The position numbers and the translations under genes are program-made. Shown piece after piece: positions 48,387-60,569 of a DNA stretch of 64,000 bases (position 1 is its first letter; every line of letters starts with the position of its first letter). The notes under the pieces were generated by a model. It did no database searches. It had not been told where the DNA came from and worked only from the letters and a program-made list of their open reading frames with translations. Origin of the DNA: Asterella californica (Eukaryota; Streptophyta; Marchantiopsida; Marchantiales; Aytoniaceae); NCBI GenBank assembly GCA_036924285.1, contig JAYKYS010000061.1, positions 36,820 to 100,819 on the forward strand. Reading direction: 5' to 3'.

Positions 48387-49397
48387 TACAAGCCACATCT
48401 CAACATTGCAAGTGGAGTGTGCACCAGCATGTCATGTAGGGCCCATGGGTCTTTGAAGCACTACCTCATTAAAACCTAGTAGGTGTTGGTGCTGTGCTGT
48501 ATCCTGCAGGTTCTTGAGGTTGATACTGAGATCATTGAGGCCCCATATCATAGGAACAAACTCGGTGTTTGCTGGTTTGTCAAAACCTCCCAAGCAGGGA
48601 CCCCAAGAGTAGAACCATGACACATTAGCATTGGCAATGTCTGCCTCTAGGGTTGGCATTTGCCAAACTCCAATGCCCTTTTTTGAGAAAGGGTGCAGTG
48701 ATATTGAGTCTGTGGTTTGGCACACACTGCTGCCATATTGCCCCAATCCCTGCACATAGTTTGATGCCGCTGTGCACACTGTTGCTCAACCAAATCAGTG
48801 GTCATAACCAAAACCTACTTGTTGCAATCGCAATGACAGTTTTGCAAGTATTAGTGGGGCCAAGAGCAAAGATTAGACCCCAAATTTGGGGTCCGGAGCA
48901 AGAACAATGACATGCATAGCTTTTCTAAGTCAGGTCGTTGCTCCTCATGCCTTGCACTGCAAACAAGACTACCTGTCATCCAAAGGCTTTTCTGCATATG
49001 AATGTTGAATCACCTGATTTGCGGGGCATGCGGTGCACTGATCATGCTGCATAGCAACACTCAACTGTGTAAGGGCCTGAGCATGGCACCCACATGTGCT
49101 GTCATGATGCCCTGAACTGCATCGCACACACATCGTGATTGACATCTGATACCACTCAATCTCAAGGACCAGTGCTGCACTGAACAATGATCGATATTGC
49201 AAAGCAGGACCCAAAAAGTTTGTCCTATGCACGTCAACAGCTACATATGTTTTGCTTGCGTCGATATGCACCAATGATTTAGCTGCTGGCTTTTGTGTGC
49301 AAGTGCCTGCAGGTGCAACATGCGTGAACGCGCTTAATATACCAGGCAAGTCTGGCAAACAGTCGCAAGTCTGTCCAACACGCAGACAACAGGTCAT
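47655..49397 (-). CDS. GH128-type glycoside hydrolase with Cys-rich N-terminus; frameshifted
   Basis: GH128 enzymes are endo-beta-1,3-glucanases, usually secreted or wall-bound. Exons: about 49397-49014, 48749-48465, then 48180-47655. Exon 1 is Cys-rich (TCDCLPDLPG, CVRCSS, STCGCHAQ, CTACPANQ) and joins exon 2 in phase. Exon 2 holds KKGIGVWQMP, NVSWFYSWG and FVPMIWG. The exon 2/3 junction rebuilds LLGFNE-PD with the acid/base Glu. Exon 3 gives EAWPLLMSTGLRLGSPAVAD, then VDFMCVHYYS and PIWLTEFA with the nucleophile Glu. Between them the frame shifts by one base near 48040-48062. This is either a real inactivating change, making a pseudogene, or a sequence error. A 22-base GT-AG cut would also restore the frame, but it would remove conserved residues. 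The 5' end with a secretion signal is not resolved; 49606-49404 is a candidate. Confidence 0.8.
48345..48384. repeat. (CA)n microsatellite
   Basis: Twenty CA units, inside the second intron of the GH128 gene. Confidence 0.97.
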
Positions 49398-49609
49398 GCA
49401 TAACCGTCAGCTGTTAGCAGCAGCCAGGTAAGTAAATGGCGCCTCAAAGGCAGTAAAGAAACCTCTGTGCATGATAGCATGTTGAGCTCAAAGAAGCAGC
49501 ACCTCCCACTGTTGAGGCTAACAGTACTGAGGGGATTCTGAGCTGACCATCTCTCCGGTAGTCCAGCCATGCTGTCTGCGCAGTACGTGACTCTCAATGT
49601 CCGCAAACA

Positions 49610-52600
49610 CAGGCCCCAGAAGCCCAGTCGGTATCGGTGTGGAGGTATGATTCGTCAGGAAATCTTCGAAATTACAGCAGCATGGTACTGCAGTCCATTG
49701 GCAGTGAGTACAGGAATGAGTACTTCCGTAACGCGATCGGTTAGGCCTTCGTGCGAGAGCAAGACGCCAGTCGGCCAATGTTACGTACACCAACCTGTCC
49801 CCCAGGCTGGACACACCAAATATCAAGTCTTCGTCAAGAATGAAACTATATGTAGGGTTTAATCCTTATGTATTACTATTTAGGGTTTGAACCTAAAAGA
49901 AACTGGTAAATGCTAGTCCTTGGCTACGGACGCAGCAAAAAGAATCCAGAACAATTGTTGGATTCAGGTAGGAATCAACCTGGACCAGTGGTCGTGCAGG
50001 ACCGATGCCACAGAGGCGCTGACACATGAGCCAAGCCACTTGCGCTGCACATGTCCTCTTACTTGCACCTGTGTGTGCGTGCCGTCTGTAGGCCATGTAT
50101 CGCAGAGCTTCACACGGTAGGAGGCCGGGACGGTACGCACTGCAAAGCTATATACGTGTGTTCGAATTTTGCTTTGCATTTTATGCGGGTGCATTTCGAA
50201 TGCACAACAGACAACGCAGTATCAACAAGCTGACCCGCTACTGCCTGCATCAACTTATGGGGGGTGGGGAGGGGGGGGGGGGGTGGCAAATTCTTTGCAC
50301 AGGCTGTGGATGGTCAGCGAGGAACATGCAAGTCGGTTTGCAGCACTGCACAGCTGAGTGAGATGGTCATACGGTAACAGTTGAGAGCGACTTTGCACAG
50401 GCCTTGCGCCGTGTGTGAAATGTGTGCGTTTTTCCCTCTTGTCTGCGGGCACAGCAACTGTGACCTTGGTTTGAGGCTCGAAACAGCGGTGTTGCTGTGC
50501 GTCAATTCAAGCAATGCCTTGTCTCCAAAGCTTGACGCTATCTATGACCAAAATTGCAGTAGCATGCCACCAGACTTATTGCAGGCAACCAGAAGGCGTC
50601 ATTTTTAGTGGTCGCTACTGCTACTGCGCGTTTTGGAAATTCTGAATGTAAGAAACAACATGTTGTTTGAGTCAAAAATGGCGGCGGGCACAAAGCGTGC
50701 GCATCACTATCGGTATATGCACCAAGTGCGCTTGTTGGTGTGTACACTAAACGACAGAAACTACACATGCAGTTTGGAAAAAGGGGTATTAGTTGCAATC
50801 ATGCTTTGCGACGTTGATAATGGCACATTGCGTTGTTCCCGCATGTGCTATGGTTGGCCACAGAATTTGCGTGTTACGCTATCGACGTGCACGGCGGCGC
50901 AAGCACTTTGTGCAGTGAGAAAGGCCGCATCTTGTTGCAGTGCAGCGCTTTCACCGAGTCACTTTATCATCGATTTGCTCCTGAGTTCGCAAGCTAAAAG
51001 CAGTATGTCGTCGCAGCAACCTACCGAAATATTCTGGAATTCGCATAGAATTTTGGTCGCTTCGCTTTCGTGACTTCGATGGCGAAAGGCGTAACATACG
51101 TAATGCCTTCAGCAAATTTGTTCACACGAAAACGCGTTTTCCTGCATGATCTGAACTTCAGTCACGTGCAACTGAATTCAGAGTAATTTGTGAAATCGCA
51201 GCAGGCCAATACTAATACTCACGTTATTCATGAGCTTAGCTAACCTGGCCATGAGTAATGGCTGCCAATGTCGAAAACATGTGCATTTAGCCCTAGCACC
51301 GCTCGTTACGCCCCAGGGCAGCTAAAAGGAAGGAGGTTGGGCCAGTTGTTTTTAGCGATTTTGTGCATATCAAGTTCGGGCAAATGGGACTTGATATGCT
51401 CGGCTGCAGCGTGCTGCAGCTTGCGCACTTGAGATCATGACACACAGTTCATGCCCTGCAGACAGCCAAGGCTTATGGCCTCATGATGAACTAAGGGAAA
51501 CATCACGCATGTTGCATTTGTGTTTTGAAGCCAGTGTTGCTCCAACCCTGCATGAATAAAATGCCACACCGTCCAGAGCCCTGTAGACATCAATATATTG
51601 TGACCTTGTAGTATACTGTGTACTACGGAAGGCTACACACAAGAGCATGTGCTGAAGCTTTCAGCAAGGCATGTACTGCAAGTCATGATTTAAAGGTCTC
51701 TGGGCCAATTAGGCAAGACAGATGGCAATGCAATAACTATGGCTCATAGGCTAAAGGATACTGGCCAACAAATAGAAAAGCAGTATACTCATCCTGGGTC
51801 CAAGATAACCAATTTTGTCTCGTCAGAATGAGGTCCCAAAAAGTGCTTCAACATGGCTCGAGCAGATGTTGAATAAGAGTACTCAATGAATGCCTGAAGC
51901 TTTGTATTCATGTGCCTGCAAACGTCTGCAGCAGAGTGAGCACATGTTAAATGCCAGATGCAGCCTTGCTCCTATCCTAAGTCATCTACTTCAATGTAGG
52001 TATTCTGCAATATTGAGCTGTTCCACAATATGTTGTTTCAAACAACAGTCAATTTGACTGTGATGATCAGCTCATGAACGAGGCACCATCACATTGTGTT
52101 TGAAGTGTGACTAGCCTAGCAATAGGCTAGCAGTCCAGAGCAGTCATGCAGGATGCTGCAATCTGAGCAGTAACTTGGTGACTAGTCTGTCTATGAAATG
52201 CTTTTTGTTCCACCAGGCCACACATGGGTGTCTCAGCTGTTATCATTGTGCAAAAATGTCGTGCTGCATACTCACTGCGGCCATCATGTATTGCATAACG
52301 CTGTGGTCCATCACCACACATACTCAACTACAGCTTTCTGGCAGTGCAGTGAGAGGCTTGTTTTGCTAGCATAAATTATGAATGCTGTACAATTTTGCCT
52401 TAAGGAGACATACATATGTTGCCTGTTGACATGACATGGCAATACAACATGATATACTGCCACTGTGTGGCACCGGAACCAGTTAGGTGCCAGTCATGAC
52501 AGAGTTTTCAACATGATCATGGTGAGACACTGCTTGCCAGCCGATTTGTAGCTAACCCTTGTTGTTCTGGCACATCTGTGTCAGAAGCAGCCATTATTTG

Positions 52601-53300
52601 GCTGTCTGTGATTCAAAAATAATGCTGAATCAACAGCGCTCTCTACCTACCAAGTCCTAAAACAATACTGTATCATATGAAAAGTGTTGGGATCTTGCAG
52701 ACTCAGCAGCTGAAGGCAAGATATATACAAGCAGTACAAGCGCATGCTGCATGTTGTTCCAGTCTGCAGATAGCGTATTATGCTGGCAACAGCTAGGATC
52801 AAGCTTCAGCCACAAAGCATGGATGAGCTTGATCAACGTTCTAGCTCACAGAAGCTTCCTAAAGGTTGACAGGAAGGTAAACCGAAAATGCTGCTATTAG
52901 TGCAAAATATCTATGCTTCAGTATACTTAGAGGTCACAGATCGCATATACTAATTATCAGTTGTAGAAACATCTTTAATTAAAGTCATCTCTGACTGTTG
53001 CAGGGAGTCAAAAGTGAAACGCAAGGGCTGAGGGACTTCATAACACTGAGAAAAACAAAGGTCTCCTATCAGCTAATTATAATCACTCTGTGCAGGAGGT
53101 CATGCGCCTGATCAGAGGCACAGAAGAGCCGACACAAGCTGCAGCTGAATCTGTATCTTCAGGGTCACTCACAGGGTCACTCACAGCACAAGCAAGTAGA
53201 TCTCTCTAGAGGTCAGACAATTTAAAAGGCTGTCGTAACCAACGTCTGAGAATTAACGCTCAGAGTCAGTTCAAGCAGATCACAGAAGTCCCACAAGGGT
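49610..53300. other. No supported gene; 3.7 kb interval
   Basis: It holds a poly-G tract at 50261-50283, a CpG-richer patch at about 50600-51150 with a 146-codon plus frame starting without ATG, and a 12-base tandem (GGGTCACTCACA) at about 53161-53184. No family match by eye. Confidence 0.45.
50259..50284 (+). repeat. Poly-G tract
   Basis: Near-continuous run of G broken by single T and A. Confidence 0.9.
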
Positions 53301-53319
53301 ATGACTGTGGTATATGTCC

Positions 53320-56211
53320 CTAAACCAGATGCTCCCCCTTCATCACCTTTGCAGGGAGCATGGCAGGCTGGAACAATACAAAAAACATATCTGATCTGGC
53401 AATATGTTCCACTTTTGATATCAATTGGCCCATACGCATGTTCTTGCTGGCGCGTAGAACCTTCGATTTGCCAGCCCTATCGAACACTCCAAGCTGCACA
53501 ACACCAAACAGGCACACAAGCAGCCAGGCTGCCTGCAGTGTAGTGTTGTCATCCCAAGCTGTTTCTGTCCGTTGAAGCATGGCCATTGTCTGCCAAAACA
53601 AGCTGGTAATGAGCAAGCCGCGGTGGTACAGAGTGACAAGTTGACAGCAGGTCACCAACAGGCCTGGCGCCCCAACCCACAACAGGTTGCTCCAAGGTAT
53701 CTTTGCTGTGTGCTGCTCCCGGTAATGGCATCTGATGATGACAACTACAGCTACTAGGTTCCACACACTGAAGACGAACGGCACATGCACATGTTTGTCG
53801 CCTTTCCATGTTGCCGCACAACACAGCAAACTCATGATGGCAAAGGGCCAAATGGTGGACTGGCTCATGTACCGTACATCATCGTCGCCCTTGGGTGTGA
53901 CAGCAATGGCAAATTGGATGCCAGTGAAGTGTCCAACCACTGCATGCACAACCCCCTTCATGATCCAGTAGGTCCTCACAAACTGGTGCAGTGCGCTTTC
54001 CCAGGAGATCACTGGTGCATGCTGGGGCCGCAGCCAGCCTTGGTTGCCCAGCCAACGACAATGGATCATGCTGACAGCCACGGGCAAAGAGGCGTGCAGC
54101 AGCACATCTGCCCAGGTGCAGGGGCCGTAAGGAAAGCCCAGGCAGGGTAGCAGCACCAGGAGAGCCACGAGCACAGGGTAGGCCGCATGCCAGAAGTAAT
54201 AGAAGATGCACATCTGGATCCGTGCTTTCTCACGCCGTGACATCAAATTGCTCCAAAATGGCTTGATGTATTTGAGAACGATAATGATGAAGCTGCGCGC
54301 CCACTGGTACTCCTGCTTCATGCTGTCCTCGAAAGTGGCAGGGCCTTGACCCACTGTGACACAATGTTGCAGGTGTTGGCAAACAGAAGACATGTACCAC
54401 ACTCATGGACGGTGACATGCAGCCCAACAACTCGGGGATATTTTGTCAAAGCTTTTTATGATTCTATAGCCAATTTTGCTGGTATGGCACTGTGCAATGA
54501 CATAGTTCACCAGTAGGAGGTCAATTTTGCTCTCTGCAACATTTGTGACAAATCACATGTGTGCAGATGCAACAGATGGCTTTCTGGAATGAATCAGATG
54601 CATAATGTTTGTTATTACACATGGCTGAGCAGTTGCAACAACTGGCTAACAGTTGTGCTCAGCCCATGGGGTTCATGGCATTGAATATACCTGCAGCTGT
54701 CCTTAACGAAAAAGCTCCTTTGTAACCATGCGTGGTCATCAAGTAAGATGTGCTAAAGTCCTCATCCAGCTCAGGACCAATGCCGCCAACCTGCCAAAGT
54801 AGAGATCGCAGTATGTCAGAGCATGACCATAAGACTATACCAGCCTGAGTACTCAACGCTGTCATGATGCAACAACTGCTGCCCAAGCCATTGCTTGAGT
54901 TATAAACCAATGCAGCACTGGATGATGGGTTTGAGCGGGAATAGTATCCGCATCTGTCTAGTGTGTGCACACGTCTCGTCACATCTGTCCAACAGCAACA
55001 CAACACATGCATGCAATCAAAGGATGAGTTGACTTACAGACTTGAGGTGGGCTGTTCTCACGGTGTAGTGAGATCCAATGCAGACCGGCATCCACCCAGG
55101 AAACCATGCAGCTTGTCCAGCACCGTGAAAGATACCCTCATAATGCAGCCTGCCCCTTGCTGCCCAAGAGTTGCTGCTGCCCAGGCTGTTAACGCTGGGA
55201 GCAGCCACATAACCAATGGAACTATCCATAAACGCTGGCAGGCAGGATGTCAGATATGTAGTAGCCGGTATATGGTCACAGTCAAACTGAGCCACAATGT
55301 CGTATTGATCATATCCCCTGCATAAAGCAAGACTTGTATATCCAAGGCTGCAGTCATGCAACAGACCTTTCTTTTGTGGTCTATTGTATTATTGCAGACT
55401 GGACTAACAGGTACCAAATAATCATAATACGCAAATCTGATGCATGTGTGAATATGGAGCACTGCCCTTATGACCAGACAGCAGATGGTCACAAGCAAGC
55501 CAGCCAATGACCGACACCTGCTTTGACTTGACTGTGCCACTGCAAAGCTGCAATGGGTATTCTGCGATTCAAAGTACTACTTCTTAGAATGCCATGAGTT
55601 GTCGCTCACCAATGGTCATAGAAGTATGACAAGTTTCCCTCTTTACATTTAGTCCGTCGTGGCCAAGTAGCCCTGTGATACTCCTTCACACCAAATCTGC
55701 AGGATACCCTGACGCCGTTCTCAGCGCACCATGCTGTGATCTCCGAAGTTGGCCTGCGATTTATTACGGCATAGAGGATCAGGCGCAGGTTGTCAGTACA
55801 CATGATTACTGCGCACGCGTACCTTTCGTCCGCGAGCCATACGTCGTATGAGTATATATAGTCTTGGTTCATCATGGCTATCAGTGTGCCTTTCACAACA
55901 TCGAAGGGCTCCGACGGTGCGCGAGTCACGATCATCGCTACCCGAAAGCAAGGTGCGGGGCTTTGGGGGTCTGGTGTCTTTGCTCTAGCCAAGAGGGAGT
56001 ACGCAAAAATCGTATCGAATGTTTGCAAAGCCCAGATTGCACTCAACAAACTGTCGCTGAATGTCCAGGACGAATGGAAAACCCCCGAGTGAACGTATAC
56101 GACCCACCAGGACCAGAAGTAGGCCCATGTGCCGGCGAGCACCACAACGGAGAAGACCACAGCGGCCGTCTGGCGCTTATTGCACAAGTAAACGAAGGGC
56201 GATGCTCCCAT
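53320..56211 (-). CDS. GT2 processive beta-glycan synthase (cellulose-synthase type), 4 exons
   Basis: Membrane synthase predicted to polymerise a sugar nucleotide and extrude the chain. Exons 56211-55610, 55317-55038, 54790-54691 and 54353-53320 are in phase and give 671 residues. Two N-terminal membrane segments (AAVVFSVVVLAGTWAYFW and SAIWALQTFDTIFAYSLL) precede the catalytic domain: AMIVTRAPSEPFDVVKGT, YDVWLADE, CKEGNLSYFYDHW, AQFDCDH (D-x-D), CIGSHYTVRT, GPELDEDFSTSY (catalytic Asp region) and GPATFEDSMKQEYQWARS. The last replaces canonical Q-x-x-R-W by Q-E-Y-Q-W; I recall a similar QEFQW in a bacterial GT2 subgroup. Five or six membrane spans follow (for example YPVLVALLVLLPCLGF). The product is unknown. 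It is divergent from GT90. Confidence 0.9.
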
Positions 56212-56832
56212 GGCTGCTGTGCCGCTTTCAGCAGGGAGTCAAAGCCTTTTACGGCTTCTGACTTTGCACCGTTTGGCACATTAGGCGAGAAACCAGAATA
56301 TTAAGCACTAATCTTTGACTTAGCATCGCTGGCAATTTCATGGGATGTGATCGTTTGCACGTGGCATCGATCACGATCGAGATGGAAAGCGCTCAGGAAC
56401 TTCGCATCATGACGCTATGACCCTAACGTGGTCAAGCCTAGCAAAGCGCACGGAGCACCACGTTAGTATCTTTTGCGAAGTAATGGCTGATATCCGTAAT
56501 TGCAAAAATTTAAGTCAGGATGATGAGTGCACGCAGCAGCCCATTTAGGCGTCGAGTTCTGAGCGAAATTGTGTAACAAACTTGACGCGTTCGAGTCAAG
56601 ATTTCCTGGCAGATACCAATGACTCGGTGTGACGACAGCATAAGTGCTTGATGCATCGAACTGTCGTGTACAAATATGACAGTCGCGAACGACGTTGAAG
56701 GTCGCCGTCCGTTTCGACGACGATTTGGCAACAGCGTGTGGTGACCATCCCGTTTCAATCTAGAAACTCACTGAGTGCCTTGATTATTTGGAGTGCCTTT
56801 AGTGCTCTGACCGGCATCTGTAGTTGGCTGAC
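56212..56832. promoter_or_regulatory. Divergent promoter region between GT2 and GT90
   Basis: 621 bases between the two ATGs of opposite-strand glycan genes. Relatively CpG-rich, as at other gene starts here. No TATA box recognised. Confidence 0.5.
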
Positions 56833-58504
56833 ATGTGCCGCTGCAAGCAACTTCTGCCATGCGCACTGATTGTTGCTTATCCATGCGCTCTGATTGTCGT
56901 GTACTCAGCGGTATTCGATATCACCGACAAAGGTACTCATGCTGATCAACTTTGGGAGCCTCACATACGGCGTGCCTTCACGCCATGGATGTCGTCGGGC
57001 ATTTCAGAAGAGGCCGTGGCTCAAGCGGCTGCTGTACACTGCTGGGGAGACTGGGGCAATTATTTTGATATGTTCAGGTTTGCCATCTTGGGTAACGCTT
57101 CCTGTCCTGCAAGCCTTCCAAGTTGGTGCGTCGTGTGTCACATGTACAGTATCGACTGTTAATGTTCCACGCAGATTTAAAATCCTGTCCGGTCAGTTGT
57201 ATATAAACTTGCAGAAACCGCTTGCCAGCGAGCTGGATGATGGTGATTCTAGAGCTATGTTTGCCGTGTCCATGCTGCTGGAAGTTCTACATACGTTCCC
57301 ACGGCAAATCTCAGACATAGATGCAGTCTTTCATACAACTGATTGGCCGTGCAACTCTAAAAGCCAGTCGGCTGGCACACCAGTACCCATTCTAGGCTAC
57401 AGCTCAACAGACAACCACGTTGACATAGCCATGCCAGACTACACAGTGATGTCACATCAGGGGAGCATCACTGATGATCCCAAGACTGCGCAGCCTCAAA
57501 TAGGATGGGCACAACAGTCTCAAGCTTTCCAGTCTTTTGAGCAAAAGATTCAGCAGTTGTTTTGGCGAGGACGTCATACACCATCTGACCCTAGAGACCA
57601 TCTTCGAAATGAGCTATTTGACTGTCCTAAGCAGTTTGAGGCTACTGGACAGCATGATCTTGCAGCTATGTTCAATTTGGAGGGTGCCCGGGTTAATGTT
57701 TATGACCGATGCCAGTATCAATACCTGGCATATTTGGAAAGTAGAGCATTCTCCACATCGCTCAAGCATATGCTTGCATGCGGCAGTGTTGTCCTCACAC
57801 CACCTTTGGAATTCTATCACTTCTATGCCCATGCCTTGGCAGCAGAGGAACATATGGTTACTATTCCAAGAATAAATGGTTCTTTGTGCCTTGGTGTTGC
57901 TCAGGTTCTTGAGGAGTTGGAGGCCGATCCTGACAGAGTGGCACGTGTAGGAGCCCGCGCCTTGCAGGTATAGCTCATGATATATCAGCTTCACTGTGTA
58001 GATGTACCCTTTGCACAACTTGTTTACTTAACAAAAGGCTGCTCAATGCACATGTGCTGACATCTGCTGATAAAAGCTCATGTTTGCTTATCATCACGGT
58101 CATCGCATATGGCTTACTGTGCTCAACACTGCAGCATGCACATGTTACCTGTAAAGCTACAATGCTCCTCGCCAGTGGGAAGTCAGCTCACTGTCGCAGC
58201 ATGGCCTGTCATACGCATAAGTTGTGTATGTATGTGCAACACTACATTTCACAGTCAACACTTATCAAATCCTCCTGTGCTGCAGTTTGTGCAACATCAT
58301 TTGACCGTGGACAGTACGCAGCGATATGTGCGCGATGTGCTTAATCAGTGGGCTGCTCTTCAAACATTTGCTCCTTCTTTGCCTGAGACGTGGGACTGTC
58401 TGCTGTCCCCTCCTGTCGCAGAAATGTTTTGGCATGATATTGGTGATACGCATACATGGATGAAAGATGTCCATTTCTACAACTGCAGCAGTGCTGTCTT
58501 GTGA
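56833..58504 (+). CDS. GT90 (CAP10-like) glycosyltransferase, 3 exons
   Basis: GT90 enzymes include fungal capsule xylosyltransferases and animal protein O-glucosyltransferases of the ER/Golgi. Exons 56833-57077, 57175-57967 and 58286-58504 are in phase and give 418 residues. Residues about 7-29 (LLPCALIVAYPCALIVVYSA) are a type II membrane anchor. The luminal domain shows QLFWRGRHTPSDPRDHLR, then LEGARVNVYDRCQYQYLAYL, SRAFSTSLKHMLACGSVVLT, EFYHFYAHALAAEEHMVTI and the C-terminal TQRYVRDVLNQWAALQ, all in family order. The codon split at intron 1 rebuilds DMFRFKILSG exactly. The frame upstream of 56833 has no ATG. Donor and acceptor of the transferred sugar are not deducible. Confidence 0.88.
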
Positions 58505-60560
58505 CCTGCCTTGAGGCATTAAACTATGCCGAAGTTTTGAAACGGCTTGTTATATACCGTACGCACCAGAAAGTTGGTCAGATTTTGGTTCAGATCGGGG
58601 CCTTCGATGATATCGGTTTAGACCTTTTGTTTGAAAAACGACCAAACCCGCTACTGTACTAATTTCATTTGAGGTCGGCAGCCAGGCATGATAAGTTTAT
58701 GGTTGAAGCGTGTGGTGGACCTGAAAGACCCTACGCTTTGTACAATTACATTATTTCATTCCGCTGTAACTGCCGGAGTTTGCAGGATGCCGCCAAAGTT
58801 TTGCAGGACCCGCTACAATAGCTGGCTCTTGCGGCGCCCGTCACGAGTTCCTGTAGGCTTTGTGCCCGACGTTTGACGTCTGCCAACGTCAAGTGAAAGT
58901 CCTGCTTCACAAACAAATGAAGACCGTGTTGCTCATGGCTCTGTGGCTGTCTTCTTGTTCAGCTACAACAACTTTTATTATCATTGGCCACATTGGCCAA
59001 GTATCGGCTGCTTGTGCGTTCATGACTTGTGGCTAGCGGCTCAGCTCAGCCGGAAGTCGTTCGCGGCTTCCGTTGAAGGACATATCGAAGCACTCCTTGT
59101 TAGCATGGCCTGCATGAACCTCAAGTAGCCTCTTTTAGGCAAATAGTGCTTTCTTACCATCGGCATCAAATTTTGTCTTGAAAATGACTATTCAACAATG
59201 GTGCGACAGGGGTATAAGGTACCATGAAGTGTTTCGGAAAAATAACAAAACATGTCAACATAAATAAGAAAACTGTCAGCGACGTGCTTCTACATCAATG
59301 GATTACTGGCAGGCAGACAGATTTAGACAGATCATCAAAAGTACCGGCAACCAAGAAAAGAAAAAAACAAGAAAAAAGTACGCTGTTGAGCGTGACTAAA
59401 GAGAAGCTGGTTAACCCGAGCTTTCCTTTGCCTGAGCCAATGTCAGCGGGCGGGGAAGTGGGTGTGGGGGGGATGGGCAAACTGGCAACAAACTACTTTC
59501 ACAGTAGGGATGTACACCTTACTATCTAAGATTTTGCGGTCTAAATCGCAAGACGGTGTAAATCGATGCAAACTGAGGTTTTGGCTGATGTAAACAGGAA
59601 AACAGGGCCTTACTGTTGCGCTACGGTTACACTGCCGAACTCTGCTCGAAACCGTGAGCTGGCCGGAAGATAGATTACTGGTGGGGCTTGCAACACGCTA
59701 CAGACCTCTGTTCGAAGCCAAAGTGGGGGAATATACTCTGTTTGTCCCTTTGCAAATCAAGCTGTTGTGACTGATACACGAAACAGAGGAGGCTGTAAAG
59801 GCACGATAATCCTGGTGACTCTGAATCAAAGCCAGCTATTACTACTCGAAGCGAAACAAGACTATTAAACTTAGAATGCAAAATTTGCAGCGAAATTTCT
59901 TGTTCGGTTGTCAAATACCCTGTAGCTGGTCAAAGCAGCGCTTTGATGATATACAATTAGTAAAATAGGCAGACGTTGAGCTTCTTTGGCTGGGGTCTGG
60001 TCTCAGATGTGGGGACATATCGCCTTTGCGGCTATAGATATATGCGCATTCAAACTCAAATTGATTTGAGCACAGTTGTGGATGCGTCTCGACGCGGTAA
60101 GTAGGTCGCCGCTTTCAAAATTTACAAAGATGACAGCTCAAACCGTAAGCGTAAACACCTATTTACGGTCGTTTACGGGCGCTATGACTCAAATTGTCTT
60201 CGCAGGCTATATATTGCTGGCATCATACGTCTCACTACAAATTAAGGGGGTAGAGGGGTTGGAGCGGGGTAGGAAGGGTGGGTCGCTTGCACATGGATGA
60301 CAGATCGTCCACAGCGAGTCTTTGCGTTTTGTAAAGCGTGTGCAGTCTGGCACGAGTCTGTTGCGTACTAGCACTGCAGTGCACCACACCAAATGCTTCC
60401 TTCTGTGCGGCACCAGAAAAGTGATCACGTGGGTAAACTGTACACCTGTGCAGCTTTTCTTGAGCAGTTTTTAGTGCCATTGCAGCTAAATGACTGGTGC
60501 CAAAAAACCACACAGCAACCCACAAATAACGTTGGCAGGCTGTCCACCTCAAAAAACTCC
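58505..60560. other. No supported gene
   Basis: Scattered short frames only. One 101-codon plus frame (59224-59529, basic then glycine-rich) and one 105-codon minus frame (60552-60235, non-ATG start) have no recognisable motif. A short palindrome TTGACGT-N6-ACGTCAA lies at about 58873-58892. Confidence 0.45.
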
Positions 60561-60569
60561 ATCTAGAAT

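Noticed and set aside
50633..51073. 146-codon plus frame in a CpG-richer patch
   Set aside because: No ATG start, no recognisable motif, and a composition like its flanks.
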